From positions 191,501 through 255,500 of the forward strand of contig JAWZSN010000003.1 of the NCBI GenBank assembly GCA_033875255.1: DNA of 64,000 bases. Reading direction: 5' to 3'. Shown piece by piece: positions 40,794 to 49,538 of this stretch (its first letter is position 1; every line of letters begins with the position of its first letter). The translations under genes and the position numbers were made by a program. The notes below the pieces were generated by a model. The model saw nothing but the letters and a program-made list of their open reading frames with translations, searched no databases and was not told the origin of the DNA. Origin of the DNA: Marinimicrococcus sp033875255 (GTDB lineage: Bacteria > Pseudomonadota > Alphaproteobacteria > Geminicoccales > Geminicoccaceae).

Positions 40794-43538
40794 CTAGGCC
40801 TCTGCCGGCGCTGGAGCGGCCCGGCCGCGCAGGAGGCGCTTCTCGATCTCCACGAGGAACAGCAGGGGCAGGGCCGCCAGCAGGATGACTAGCCAGTCCG
40901 TGGCGGCCAGCGGGGCCGTGCCGAACATGAGCTGCATGGGCGGCGCGTAGGTGAAGAGAAGCTGGAAGAGCACCACCGTGGCGATGGCGCCGAGCGCCAG
41001 GGGGCTTCCCAGCAGGCCCTCGCGGGTCAGCACCGGCTGGACCAGATGGCGGCAGTTGAGCAGGTAGACGGCCTCGAGGAGCACCAGCGTGTTGACCGCG
41101 GCGGTGCGGACCACGGCCATGTCGGCGCCGGCCCGCTCGTAGCCGAAGAACACGCCGAAGACGGCCGCCACCATGATCAGCGAGACGAAGACCACCCGCC
41201 AGGCGAGGAACCGCGAGAGCAGGGGCGCGTCGGGGCGCCGCGGGCGCTGCCGCATGATGCCCAGCTCGGCAGGCTCGAACGCCAGGGCCAGGGCCAGGGT
41301 CACGGTGGTCACCATGTTGATCCAGAGGATCTGCACGGCCGTGATCGGCAAAGGCAGGCCTGCCAGGATGGCGCCGATGATGGTCAGGGCCTCGCCGCCA
41401 TTGGTCGGCAGGATGAAGACGATGGCCTTTCTCAGGTTCCGGTAGACGGTGCGGCCTTCCTCGACGGCGGCCGCGATGGAGGCGAAGTCGTCGTCGGCCA
41501 GGACCATCTCGGCCGCTTCCTTGGCGGCCTCGGTGCCCTTGCGGCCCATGGCGATGCCCACATCCGCACTCTTGAGCGCGGGCGCGTCGTTCACCCCGTC
41601 GCCGGTCATCGCGACGATCTGCCCGGCGCGCTGCAGCGCATGCACCAGCCGCAGCTTGTGCTCGGGGCTGGTGCGCGCGAAGACGTCGACCTCGCCGGCG
41701 CGCTGCGCCAGTCCGGCCTCGTCGAGAAGGTCGAGGTCGCGCCCGGTAAGGGCCCCCGGCCCCGTCGCCAGGCCCAGCCGGCCGGCGATGGCAAGGGCGG
41801 TCGCCGGATGATCGCCGGTGATCATCTTCACACGGATGCCGGCGTCCTGGCAGCGCCGGACGGCGGCGACCGCCTCCTCGCGCGGCGGATCGCTCAGGCC
41901 GAGGAGGCCCAGCAAAGTGAGGCCCTCCTCGAGATCCTCCATGGCGAGCTGCCGGCGGTCGGGGGGCAGGCGGCGGACCGCCACCGCGAGCAGGCGCTGG
42001 CCGGTCCCGGCCATGGCCGCCTGCCGGGCGTGCCACCAGGCGAGATCGAGCGGCATCTCGGCCAGGCCGTCGCGCTGGCGGTCGCACAGCTCAAGCAGGC
42101 GCTCCGGTGCGCCCTTGACCAGCACCTGGCCGAACCCGTCGGGCTGGCGATGCAGGCTCGCCATGAAGCGGTGCTCGGCGTCGAAGGGAATGACGTCGAG
42201 CCGCGGCATCGCCGCCTGGGCCTGCGCCATGTCGACCCCGAGCCTGGCGGCCAGGGCGAGGATCGCACCTTCCATGGGATCGCCCTCGACCGTCCAGCCA
42301 TCGCCACTCTCGCGCAGCGCCGCGTCGCAGCACAAGGCGCCGGCGCGGGCGAGCTCGGCGAGCCCGGCGAGCTCGGCCTCTGCGGGTGCGGCGCCGCCGC
42401 GGGTGATGGTGCCGTCGGGCGCGTAGCCGGCGCCGCTGACCTCGAAGAGGGCGCTGGCAGTGGCGATCCCCTCGACCATCATCTCGTTGCGGGTCAAGGT
42501 GCCGGTCTTGTCCGAGCAGATCACCGTCACCGAGCCCAGCGTCTCGACCGCCGGCAGGCGGCGGATGATCGCCCGGCGCCGCGCCATGCGCTGGACGCCG
42601 ACGGCGAGGCCTATGGTCATGATGGCCGGCAGGCCCTCGGGGATGGCGGCCACGGCGAGGCCGACCGCGGCCAGGAACATGGCATCGGCGGCGAAGTCGC
42701 GGACCAGCGTGCCGAAGGCGAAGGTCACACCCGCGAGCGCCAGGATCGCCACGGTGAGGGTGCGCCCGAAGGAGGCGAGCCTGCGCAGCAGCGGTGTGGT
42801 CATGCGCGGCGCGCCGGCGATCAGGTGGCCGATCCGTCCGATCTCGGTGGCGCCGCCAGTGGCGACCACCACACCGCGGGCATGGCCGCGGGTGACCAGC
42901 GTGCCGGAGAAGGCCATCGAGCCGCGCTCGGGCAGCACGGCGTCCGCGGGGACCGGCGAAGCTGCCTTGGGCACCGCCAGCGACTCGCCGGTCAGCACCG
43001 CCTCCTGCACCTCGAGGCCGTGCGCCAGCAGGAGGCGCAGATCGGCCGGCACCCGGTCGCCGGGCTCGAGGATGACGACGTCGCCGGGCACCAGCGCCTC
43101 GGCGGCGATGCTGCGGCGCCGCCCGTCGCGAAGCACCGTGGCGGCCGGCGAGAGCATCCGGCGCAGCCCGTCCAGCGCGCTCTCGGCCTTGCCCTCCTGG
43201 ACGAAGCCGATCGCCGCGTTGATGACCACCACGCCGAGGATCACCCCGCTGTCGACGAGGTGGCCCATCAGCAGCGTGACGATGCCGCTGGCGATCAGCA
43301 CGTAGATCAGCACGTTGTGGAACTGCCGGGCGAGACGCAGCAGCGCGCCGGGCCGTGGCGGCTCGGGCAGGCGGTTCTCGCCCCAGCGGGCGCGGCGCGC
43401 GGCGATCGCCGCTTCGGGCAGACCCGACGGGCTGCTCTCGAGCGCTTCAAGCACCTCGGCAGCCGGCCTGGCGTGCCAGGGCTCGCCCGCCTGCCTGCCG
43501 TGTGCCGCCGCGCGGACGTGGTGTTGCACCGTCGCCAT
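40794..43538 (-). CDS. Cation-transporting P-type ATPase, P2 (Ca2+-ATPase-like)
   Basis: A 914-residue ion pump from ATG 43538 with GGAGGG upstream. The domain order is the N-terminal cation-ATPase segment (WHARPAAEVLEALESSPSGL), first helices, actuator loop with VLTGESLAVPK, and M4 with AAIPEGLP. The phosphorylation site is DKTGTLT (Asp343), followed by the nucleotide-binding domain (LVKGAPERLL), the hinge MTGDGVNDAPALK, and M5/M6 with ILWINMVTTVTLALALAFEP. The PEGLP motif fits P2A/P2B Ca2+ pumps and their bacterial Ca/Mg-type relatives. Direction and ion cannot be told. It faces the FAD oxidoreductase gene across a 131-bp divergent gap. Confidence 0.92.
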   Translation of the reverse strand: MATVQHHVRAAAHGRQAGEPWHARPAAEVLEALESSPSGLPEAAIAARRARWGENRLPEPPRPGALLRLARQFHNVLIYVLIASGIVTLLMGHLVDSGVILGVVVINAAIGFVQEGKAESALDGLRRMLSPAATVLRDGRRRSIAAEALVPGDVVILEPGDRVPADLRLLLAHGLEVQEAVLTGESLAVPKAASPVPADAVLPERGSMAFSGTLVTRGHARGVVVATGGATEIGRIGHLIAGAPRMTTPLLRRLASFGRTLTVAILALAGVTFAFGTLVRDFAADAMFLAAVGLAVAAIPEGLPAIMTIGLAVGVQRMARRRAIIRRLPAVETLGSVTVICSDKTGTLTRNEMMVEGIATASALFEVSGAGYAPDGTITRGGAAPAEAELAGLAELARAGALCCDAALRESGDGWTVEGDPMEGAILALAARLGVDMAQAQAAMPRLDVIPFDAEHRFMASLHRQPDGFGQVLVKGAPERLLELCDRQRDGLAEMPLDLAWWHARQAAMAGTGQRLLAVAVRRLPPDRRQLAMEDLEEGLTLLGLLGLSDPPREEAVAAVRRCQDAGIRVKMITGDHPATALAIAGRLGLATGPGALTGRDLDLLDEAGLAQRAGEVDVFARTSPEHKLRLVHALQRAGQIVAMTGDGVNDAPALKSADVGIAMGRKGTEAAKEAAEMVLADDDFASIAAAVEEGRTVYRNLRKAIVFILPTNGGEALTIIGAILAGLPLPITAVQILWINMVTTVTLALALAFEPAELGIMRQRPRRPDAPLLSRFLAWRVVFVSLIMVAAVFGVFFGYERAGADMAVVRTAAVNTLVLLEAVYLLNCRHLVQPVLTREGLLGSPLALGAIATVVLFQLLFTYAPPMQLMFGTAPLAATDWLVILLAALPLLFLVEIEKRLLRGRAAPAPAEA

Positions 43539-43669
43539 GATCCCTCCACGACGCCGCCGCCACCATCGACCGGCTAGCACGGCCCTGCTGTCCGGCCAAG
43601 CGCGCCGGCACGGCTTGCCATGCCGCGGGCTCCCGGTAGAGAAGGGAGCGGCCAGTACGGGGAGACGGC

Positions 43670-44845
43670 ATGAGCAGACGGGTGGTGATCGTGGGCGGCG
43701 GGGCGATCGGCAGCGCGATCGCGTACTGGCTGACGCGCGAGTCGCGGGCGGATCTCGAGGTCGTGGTGGTCGAGCGCGACCCCGCCTATCGCCGCGCCTC
43801 CTCGGCTCTCTCGGCAAGCTCGATCCGCCAGCAGTTCTCGACCGCCGTCAATATCGACATCGGCAGTTTCGGCATCCGCTTTCTGCGCGCCTTGCCGGAT
43901 TATCTGGCGGTGGAGGGCGAGGTGCCGGAGCTCGGCCTGGACGAAGGCGGCTATCTTTTCCTGGCCAGCACCGGGGGCGAGCCGGTCCTGCGCCAGAATC
44001 ACGCGCTGCAGCGTGCCCGCGGCGCCGACGTGGCGCTTCTCGAGCCGGCGGAGCTCGCTGCGCGATTTCCGTGGCTCAGCACCGGGGACGTGGCGCTTGC
44101 CTCGCTGGGCCTCTCGGGCGAGGGATGGTTCGACGGCTACGGCCTGCTGCGCGCCTTCCGCCGCCGGGCGGCAGCCCAGGGGGCGCGCTTCCTGGCCGAT
44201 GAGGTGGTCGGCGTGCGCCGCCAGGGCGCGAGAGTGGTGGCGGTCGAGCTTGGGCAGGGCGACGAGCTCGCCTGCGATCTCCTGGTCAACGCCGCCGGCC
44301 CCTGGTCGGCACGCGTGGCCGCCATGATGGAGGCGAGCCTGCCGGTGCGCGCCCGGCGGCGCTGCGTCTTCGTGCTCGACTGCCCCGAGCCGCTGCCTGG
44401 CTGCCCGCTGATGATCGATCCGTCGGGCTTCTGGCTACGCCCGGAAGGCCGCCAGTTCATCTGCGGGGCGCCGCCCCTGGCGGGCCAGGACCATGACGAC
44501 CTGCCCCTCGACGAGATCGACCACACCCTGTTCGAGGAGACCATCTGGCCGACGCTGGCGCATCGCGTGCCGGCCTTCGAGCGGCTCAAGGTGACCGGCT
44601 CCTGGGCCGGCTACTACGAGTACAACACGGTCGACCAGAACGGGCTGGTAGGCCAGCAGCCGGGGCTTTCCAACGTGCTGGTGGCGACAGGCTTCTCCGG
44701 GCACGGCATCCAGCAGGCGCCGGCCGTCGGTCGCGGCATCGCCGAGCTGGTGCTCGACGGCTCCTATCGCAGCCTCGACCTTTGCGACCTCGATCCGGCC
44801 CGTCTCGAGCAAGGCAGGCCGCTTCTCGAGCGCAACGTCATCTGA
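43670..44845 (+). CDS. FAD-dependent oxidoreductase (DAO family)
   Basis: A 391-residue flavoprotein with the Rossmann motif VVIVGGGAIGSAIAYWL at the N-terminus. The DAO-family layout follows: SSALSASSIRQQFSTAVNIDI, VNAAGPWSARVA, and the C-terminal ATGFSGHGIQQAPAVGRGIAEL. It resembles FOXRED1-like and sarcosine/dimethylglycine-oxidase-like proteins, so it probably oxidises an N-methyl or alpha-amino acid; the exact substrate is open. The MSRRVVIVGGG start is well placed. It is alone on this strand between the P-type ATPase and a CBS protein. Confidence 0.88.
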   Translation: MSRRVVIVGGGAIGSAIAYWLTRESRADLEVVVVERDPAYRRASSALSASSIRQQFSTAVNIDIGSFGIRFLRALPDYLAVEGEVPELGLDEGGYLFLASTGGEPVLRQNHALQRARGADVALLEPAELAARFPWLSTGDVALASLGLSGEGWFDGYGLLRAFRRRAAAQGARFLADEVVGVRRQGARVVAVELGQGDELACDLLVNAAGPWSARVAAMMEASLPVRARRRCVFVLDCPEPLPGCPLMIDPSGFWLRPEGRQFICGAPPLAGQDHDDLPLDEIDHTLFEETIWPTLAHRVPAFERLKVTGSWAGYYEYNTVDQNGLVGQQPGLSNVLVATGFSGHGIQQAPAVGRGIAELVLDGSYRSLDLCDLDPARLEQGRPLLERNVI

Positions 44846-44864
44846 CGCGGTCCGGCTCTTCGCA

Positions 44865-45305
44865 TCAGTGCGAGACGATATAGGCTTCGCGCAGCAGGTC
44901 GGCCTCGAGGCTGACCTCGTCGAGGCGGTTCTTGACCACGTCGCCGATGCTCACGATTCCGGCGATCATCCCGCCGTCCAGCACCGGCAGATGGCGGATG
45001 CGCAGCCGCGTCATCCGCTCCATCAGCTCCTTGACGCTGTCGTCCGGCGCGCAGGTCTGTACCGCCCGCGTCATGATCTCGCTGACCCGCCGGCCGGGCT
45101 CGAGGATCTCGACCCCGTGCCGGACCAGCGCCTGGATCACGTCGCGCTCGGAGAGGATGCCGTCCAGATGGCTGCCGTCCTCGCTCACCACCAGGGCGCC
45201 GATCCGCTCGAGCGCCAGGCGGTGCAGCGCCGTGTTGATGGCGGTCTCGCCGCGGATCGTCACGACGTTGCGACCCTTGGCGTCGAGTATCTCGCGCACG
45301 CGCAT
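44865..45305 (-). CDS. CBS domain pair protein
   Basis: A 146-residue stand-alone tandem CBS protein from ATG 45305 (MRVREIL). CBS1 includes ALHRLALERIGALVVSEDGSHLDGILSERDVIQAL and CBS2 SVKELMERMTRLRIRHLPVLDGGMIAGIVSIGDVV. Such pairs bind adenosine nucleotides (AMP/ATP/SAM) and tune partner enzymes or channels. It ends VSLEADLLREAYIVSH. No partner domain is attached and neighbours do not suggest one. Confidence 0.92.
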   Translation of the reverse strand: MRVREILDAKGRNVVTIRGETAINTALHRLALERIGALVVSEDGSHLDGILSERDVIQALVRHGVEILEPGRRVSEIMTRAVQTCAPDDSVKELMERMTRLRIRHLPVLDGGMIAGIVSIGDVVKNRLDEVSLEADLLREAYIVSH

Positions 45306-45421
45306 GGCCCCGCTCCCTTCGCTGCCGGCAGGCGACAAAAAGACTGCCTACCCTTTCTTGATAGACGAAGGGGCGGTTCCTGCGCCAGACGCATTGCCAC
45401 CATGCAAAACTGCCGGCTGTC

Positions 45422-46240
45422 TCAGCCCACCGGCTGCGCCGGCATCGGCGGCTGGTCCCAGCAGCCCTCGACGCTCTGGTCGAAATCCACCAGCGAGCCC
45501 GTCATCATCCCGCTCTCGGCCGAGCACAGGAAGGCCACCGCCGCCGCCACCTCACGGGGCTTGAGCAGCCGCCCGAAGGGCCGCTGCGCCTCGGCTTGCT
45601 GCAGCCAGCCCTCCGGCGCGTCGTGGGCACGCTTTTGGATCGCGTGCTCGCCCGGCGTGTCCATCCAGCCGATATTGAGGCCGTTGACGCGGATGCGGTG
45701 CGGCAGGAGCGAGAAGGCGATGTTCTTGGTCAAGGTGCCCAGCGCCATCTTCGAGGCGCTGTAGGGGGCGAGGAACGACTGGCCGCCATGCGCCGACATC
45801 GAGAGGATGTTGACCATGCTGCCCTGGGTCCCCTCGCGCAGCATCACCTTCACCGCCTCCTGCATGAGGAAGAAGGGGGCGCGGGTATTGACCGCGAACA
45901 TCCGGTCGAAGAAGTCGGGGGTGGTACTCAGGATGTTGCCGCGGTCGGTGAGGGCGGCCGCGTTGACCAGGCAGTCGATCCGCCCGAATGCCTCGTCGCA
46001 GCGATGCACCACCGCCCGTACCTGCTCCACGTCCTCGAGCTCGGCCGCCACGAACCGGGCCTCGGTGCCTTTCTCGCGCAGCGCCTCGCACACAGCGCGG
46101 CCGCGCGCTTCGTTACGGCCGCTGATGAGGACGCCCTGCGCGCCGCGCTCGGCAAAGAGCCGGGCGATGGCCTCGCCCAGGCCCTGCGTGCCGCCGGTGA
46201 TCACCGCGACCTTGCCGGCAAGCTGTTGCGACCCGCCCAT
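45422..46240 (-). CDS. SDR family oxidoreductase
   Basis: Short-chain dehydrogenase of 272 residues. TGGTQGLG cofactor motif (15-22), NAAA in place of NNAG (VNAAALTDRG), Ser147 in ILSMSAHGG, Tyr160 and Lys164 in YSASK. An extended C-terminus (FDQSVEGCWDQPPMPAQPVG) follows the usual GG segment. Relatives act on sugars or secondary alcohols; substrate unknown. Single gene between the CBS gene and a frameshifted locus. Confidence 0.85.
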   Translation of the reverse strand: MGGSQQLAGKVAVITGGTQGLGEAIARLFAERGAQGVLISGRNEARGRAVCEALREKGTEARFVAAELEDVEQVRAVVHRCDEAFGRIDCLVNAAALTDRGNILSTTPDFFDRMFAVNTRAPFFLMQEAVKVMLREGTQGSMVNILSMSAHGGQSFLAPYSASKMALGTLTKNIAFSLLPHRIRVNGLNIGWMDTPGEHAIQKRAHDAPEGWLQQAEAQRPFGRLLKPREVAAAVAFLCSAESGMMTGSLVDFDQSVEGCWDQPPMPAQPVG

Positions 46241-46296
46241 CCTGGCCTCCCTCCATGCTTTCGGGAGCCGAGGCTAGCACCGCTCGCGGCCGGGCG

Positions 46297-46863
46297 TCAG
46301 CGCTCCGTGACCGCTTCGGCACGCGCCTGCGCGAGCTCGGCCACGAAACGGCGATATTCCCCTGTCCTGCGCTGCTCGTCGCACAGCCGCCAGAAGGGGT
46401 GGACAGCGACGAAAAGCGTGACGACTGCAGCACGGGCGATCGGCCGGTCGCGACCATCACGCGCGGGGCCACCAGCTCGATCGCGCGCAGCGGCGAGAGC
46501 CGGCAGGCATCGCTCTCGTCCGAACCGGGCTTCTGGTGGAGGCGCCGCTTGCCGCGCATCAAGAGCTTGCAGCGCTCGACGGCATTGGTGAGCAACGCAC
46601 CGTCCCGCTTCGAGCCTGCTCGCCCAGCACCACGCGCAGCCGCGCCTCCCGGCCCCCACTTTCCAGTCCCGGCAGAGTGTCCTCGAGGCGCATCTTGCGC
46701 ACCAGCACGAGCAGTCGCGAGCCGCCCGGCGGGATGGCGCTGCCAGCGCCGTCGGCTGCCCCGGGAAGCAGCGACGACGCGACACGGTTCCACTCGAGCG
46801 CGCATCCAAGGTAAAGGACCAGTCGCCACTCGTGCCCGCACGGGCGGCGCGCTCGGCCATGCC
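46297..46863 (-). pseudogene. Frameshifted gene of unknown function
   Basis: This 660-bp gap has no single long reading frame, yet the minus strand carries good coding signal that changes frame. From ATG 46863 the first part reads MAERAARAGTSGDWSFTLD. The middle continues in another frame (GSAIPPGGSRLLVLVRKMRL, EARLRVVLGEQARSGTVR), then a third (DGALLTNAVERCKLLMRGKR, SPLRAIELVAPRVMVATG). The end returns to the first frame (HPFWRLCDEQRRTGEYRRFV). All segments use the G/C-ending codons of real genes. A single ancestral gene of about 190 codons broken by two or three frameshifts, or sequencing errors, explains it best. Product unknown. Confidence 0.5.
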
Positions 46864-46904
46864 TCGTCCCGCGAGCAAGGGGGACGGGAAAACCCGGAGG
46901 ACGG

Positions 46905-47978
46905 ATGCCCCGCCACGCCACACGCCCACGCGCGATGGCCCTGCTGCTGGCCGTGTCGCTGACGGGCTGCAGCCTGGGGCCGGCGGTGGTGCAGCACGAC
47001 CAGCTCGGCTATGCCGCGGCGCTGAGCGAGGCCGGCAAGCGCCAGACCCTGCTCAACGTGGTCAAGCTGCGCTACGCCGACGTGCCGACCTTCGTGAGCG
47101 TCAACCAGCTCGTCTCCGCCTACACCATGCAGGGCGGGATCGGGCTCGGCTCCAACATTTTCACCGATGCGATCCGCCTCGGCGAGGACGTCAGCATCGG
47201 CGTCAATGGCAGTTTTTCCAACACGCCCACCATCACCTACACGCCGATCCGCGGCCGCGAGTTCGCCCGGCTGCTGCTGGCGCCGCTCGAGCCCGGCGAG
47301 CTGTTCGGGCTGCTGCTCGCCGGCGTCCCGGCCGAGCTCGTGCTGGGCCTGGGCATCCATTCGCTGGGCAATCTCCGCAACGAGAAGAGCGGAGCCACCG
47401 GCAGCGTGCCCGCCCACCCCCAGTTCATCGAGGCGGCGGGGCTCACCGGCCAGCTTCTCGACGCCGGTCTGTTGAGCGTGCGGATCGAGCCCAACGGCAT
47501 CGCCAGCCGGGTGCATCTCCTGTTCGAGGGCGGCACCGGCAACGGCACGGTCGACGCGCGCGAGGCGCGGCTGCGCAAGCTGCTGGGCCTGGATGCCGAG
47601 AGCCGCGAGTTCAAGGTGGCCTACGCGATGGGCGAGCCGGCGCCGGGTGTCGTCAACATCCGCACCCGCTCGCTGGTCGAGGTGCTGGGCCAGCTCGCCG
47701 CCGACGTGGCGGTGCCGAGCTCGGACGTGGATGAGGGCCGCACCTACGCGATGCGCAGCCAGCCGCGCCCGCCGATGCAGCCGCAGATCACCGTCGAGAA
47801 CGGCTTCTTCGCGCCGAGCGACGCCTATGTACGGGTCGAGTATAACGGCCGCTGGTTCTGGATCGCCAATGACGACCTGGCGTCCAAGCGGATCTTCAGC
47901 TTCGTGATGCTGCTCTTCTCGCTGGCCCAGCAGACCCGCCCGGGACAAGGCCCGATCATCACCATTCCGGCGAGCTGA
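46905..47978 (+). CDS. Uncharacterised lipoprotein (357 aa)
   Basis: Starts at ATG 46905 behind GGAGGA. The signal ends in VSLTGC, a clear lipobox. The mature protein begins SLGPAVVQHDQLGYAAALSE and continues with TLLNVVKLRYADVPTFVSVN, GSFSNTPTITYTPIRGREFARLLLAPL, and a beta-rich C-terminal half. This resembles a group of alphaproteobacterial outer-membrane lipoproteins with LLNIV+LRY-type motifs, which as far as I know has no assigned function. The motif series suggests a defined fold, not a disordered protein. It is monocistronic, between the frameshifted locus and the hydroxybutyrate dehydrogenase. Confidence 0.8.
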   Translation: MPRHATRPRAMALLLAVSLTGCSLGPAVVQHDQLGYAAALSEAGKRQTLLNVVKLRYADVPTFVSVNQLVSAYTMQGGIGLGSNIFTDAIRLGEDVSIGVNGSFSNTPTITYTPIRGREFARLLLAPLEPGELFGLLLAGVPAELVLGLGIHSLGNLRNEKSGATGSVPAHPQFIEAAGLTGQLLDAGLLSVRIEPNGIASRVHLLFEGGTGNGTVDAREARLRKLLGLDAESREFKVAYAMGEPAPGVVNIRTRSLVEVLGQLAADVAVPSSDVDEGRTYAMRSQPRPPMQPQITVENGFFAPSDAYVRVEYNGRWFWIANDDLASKRIFSFVMLLFSLAQQTRPGQGPIITIPAS

Positions 47979-48054
47979 TCCGCGCGCGGCGTCCGTCGAC
48001 CACGGCCCCGGCGCCGCCTATTGTGGCGGCATTGGTGCAAGCGGAGGACCCGGC

Positions 48055-48843
48055 ATGGCCCAGCTTTCCGGCAAGACGGCCCTTATTACCGGCTCGACCA
48101 GCGGAATCGGCCTGGCGATCGCCCGCGGGCTCGCCTCCCAGGGGGCCGACATTCTCCTCAACGGTTTCGGCGAGCCGCGCGCCATCGAGGCGCTGGCCCA
48201 CGAGATCGCCGACGCCCATGCGGTGCGGGTGAGCCATCTGCCGGCCGACATGAGCCGGCCGGCCGAGATCGCGGCCATGGCGCAGCGCGCCCTGGACGAG
48301 CGCGGCGGCGTCGACATCCTCGTCAACAATGCGGGCATCCAGCACACCGCCCCGGTGCAGGACTTCCCGCCCGAGAAATGGGACGCCATCATCGCGGTGA
48401 ACCTCACCGCCGCCTTCCACACCACCCGCGCCCTCCTGCCGGCCATGCTGGAGCGCGGCTGGGGTCGCATCGTCAATATCGCCTCGGTGCACGGGCTGGT
48501 CGCCAGCGTCGACAAGACCGCCTACGTCGCGGCCAAGCACGGGCTGGTCGGCTTCACCAAGGTGGTGGCGCTCGAGACGGCGCAAAGCGGCGTCACCTGC
48601 AACGCCATCTGCCCGGGTTTCGTGCTGACCCCGCTGATCCAGCGGCAGATCGACGAGCGTGGCGCGCGGCTGGGTGTGCCCGAGGAGCAGGCGCGCCGCG
48701 ATCTGCTGAAGGAAAAGCAGCCGAGCCTCGACTTCGTCACGCCGGAGCAGGTAGCCGCCGTGGCCCTCTTCTTGTGCTCGCAGGGAGCCGCGCAGATCCG
48801 AGGCCAGGCGCTCCCGGTCGATGGAGGCTGGACCGCCCAGTAG
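48055..48843 (+). CDS. bdhA: 3-hydroxybutyrate dehydrogenase
   Basis: SDR enzyme of 262 residues that oxidises D-3-hydroxybutyrate to acetoacetate with NAD+, the step that releases carbon from polyhydroxybutyrate. TGSTSGIG (12-19), NNAG, Ser144, Tyr157 and Lys161 (YVAAK) are visible. The family marker LLKEKQPSLDFVTPEQ and the ending QALPVDGGWTAQ are those of bacterial BDH. Codon use and spacing (76 bp after the lipoprotein stop) suggest its own promoter. Confidence 0.92.
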   Translation: MAQLSGKTALITGSTSGIGLAIARGLASQGADILLNGFGEPRAIEALAHEIADAHAVRVSHLPADMSRPAEIAAMAQRALDERGGVDILVNNAGIQHTAPVQDFPPEKWDAIIAVNLTAAFHTTRALLPAMLERGWGRIVNIASVHGLVASVDKTAYVAAKHGLVGFTKVVALETAQSGVTCNAICPGFVLTPLIQRQIDERGARLGVPEEQARRDLLKEKQPSLDFVTPEQVAAVALFLCSQGAAQIRGQALPVDGGWTAQ

Positions 48844-49021
48844 GCCTTTGAGGAAGCTTTTGCCGCCGCCTTGACCTCGCCGGCCCGAAGCATCACGTTT
48901 GCCGTTCGGCTTTCGTGGGCCGCCGTCGGCCGGCAGCGGCACAAGGTCCGTCGGCGCGGTCGTGTGGGAGTCGGGCCCTTCACGGGCAACCGACCACGTT
49001 CAATCTCCGGGAGACAGGCCG

Positions 49022-49453
49022 ATGGCCGCAACGGCGAGCACCGGCAGCACCGTCAAGCTGCACTACACGCTGACCCTCGAGGACGGCACGATTTTCGACA
49101 GCTCTCGCGAGCGTGAGCCGTTCGAGGTGAAGCTCGGCGCCGGCCAGGTGATCCAGGGCTTCGAGCAGGCCCTCATGGGCATGGCCGAGGGCGAGAGCAA
49201 GCAGGTCACGATCGCCTCCGAACAGGCCTACGGGCCGTGGCGGGAGGAGCTGGTGCAGGAGGTCGCGCGCGACCAGCTGCCCGCCGAGCTGCCGCTGGAG
49301 ATCGGCCGCCAGCTCCAGGCCTCGGACCCGCAGGGCCGCACGATGCTGCTCACGGTGATCGAGATGGACGACCAGTCGGTCAAGCTCGACGCCAACCATC
49401 CGCTCGCCGGCGAGGACCTGACCTTCGATCTCGAGGTGCTCGGCGTTCACTGA
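49022..49453 (+). CDS. FKBP-type peptidyl-prolyl isomerase, SlyD/FkpB-like
   Basis: A 143-residue single-domain FKBP that isomerises prolyl bonds. Motifs: VKLHYTLTLEDGTIFDSSRERE, FEVKLGAGQVIQGFEQALMGM, EQAYGPWREELVQEVARDQLP and the insert-in-flap LQASDPQGRTMLLTVIEMDD, LDANHPLAGEDLTFDLEVLGV. The NHPLAGEDLTF segment is diagnostic of the SlyD/FkpB group. The His-rich metal-binding tail of E. coli SlyD is missing, so it acts only as isomerase and chaperone. Cytoplasmic. The stop overlaps the extended end of the convergent MFS gene. Confidence 0.93.
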   Translation: MAATASTGSTVKLHYTLTLEDGTIFDSSREREPFEVKLGAGQVIQGFEQALMGMAEGESKQVTIASEQAYGPWREELVQEVARDQLPAELPLEIGRQLQASDPQGRTMLLTVIEMDDQSVKLDANHPLAGEDLTFDLEVLGVH

Positions 49454-49538
49454 GGAGCCTCGCCCGCGCGCCGGCCGCTGCCGTCGCCCTCGAGATCGGG
49501 GGCGCGCCAGCGGTTGAGCGCCAGCGGGCCCAGCAACA

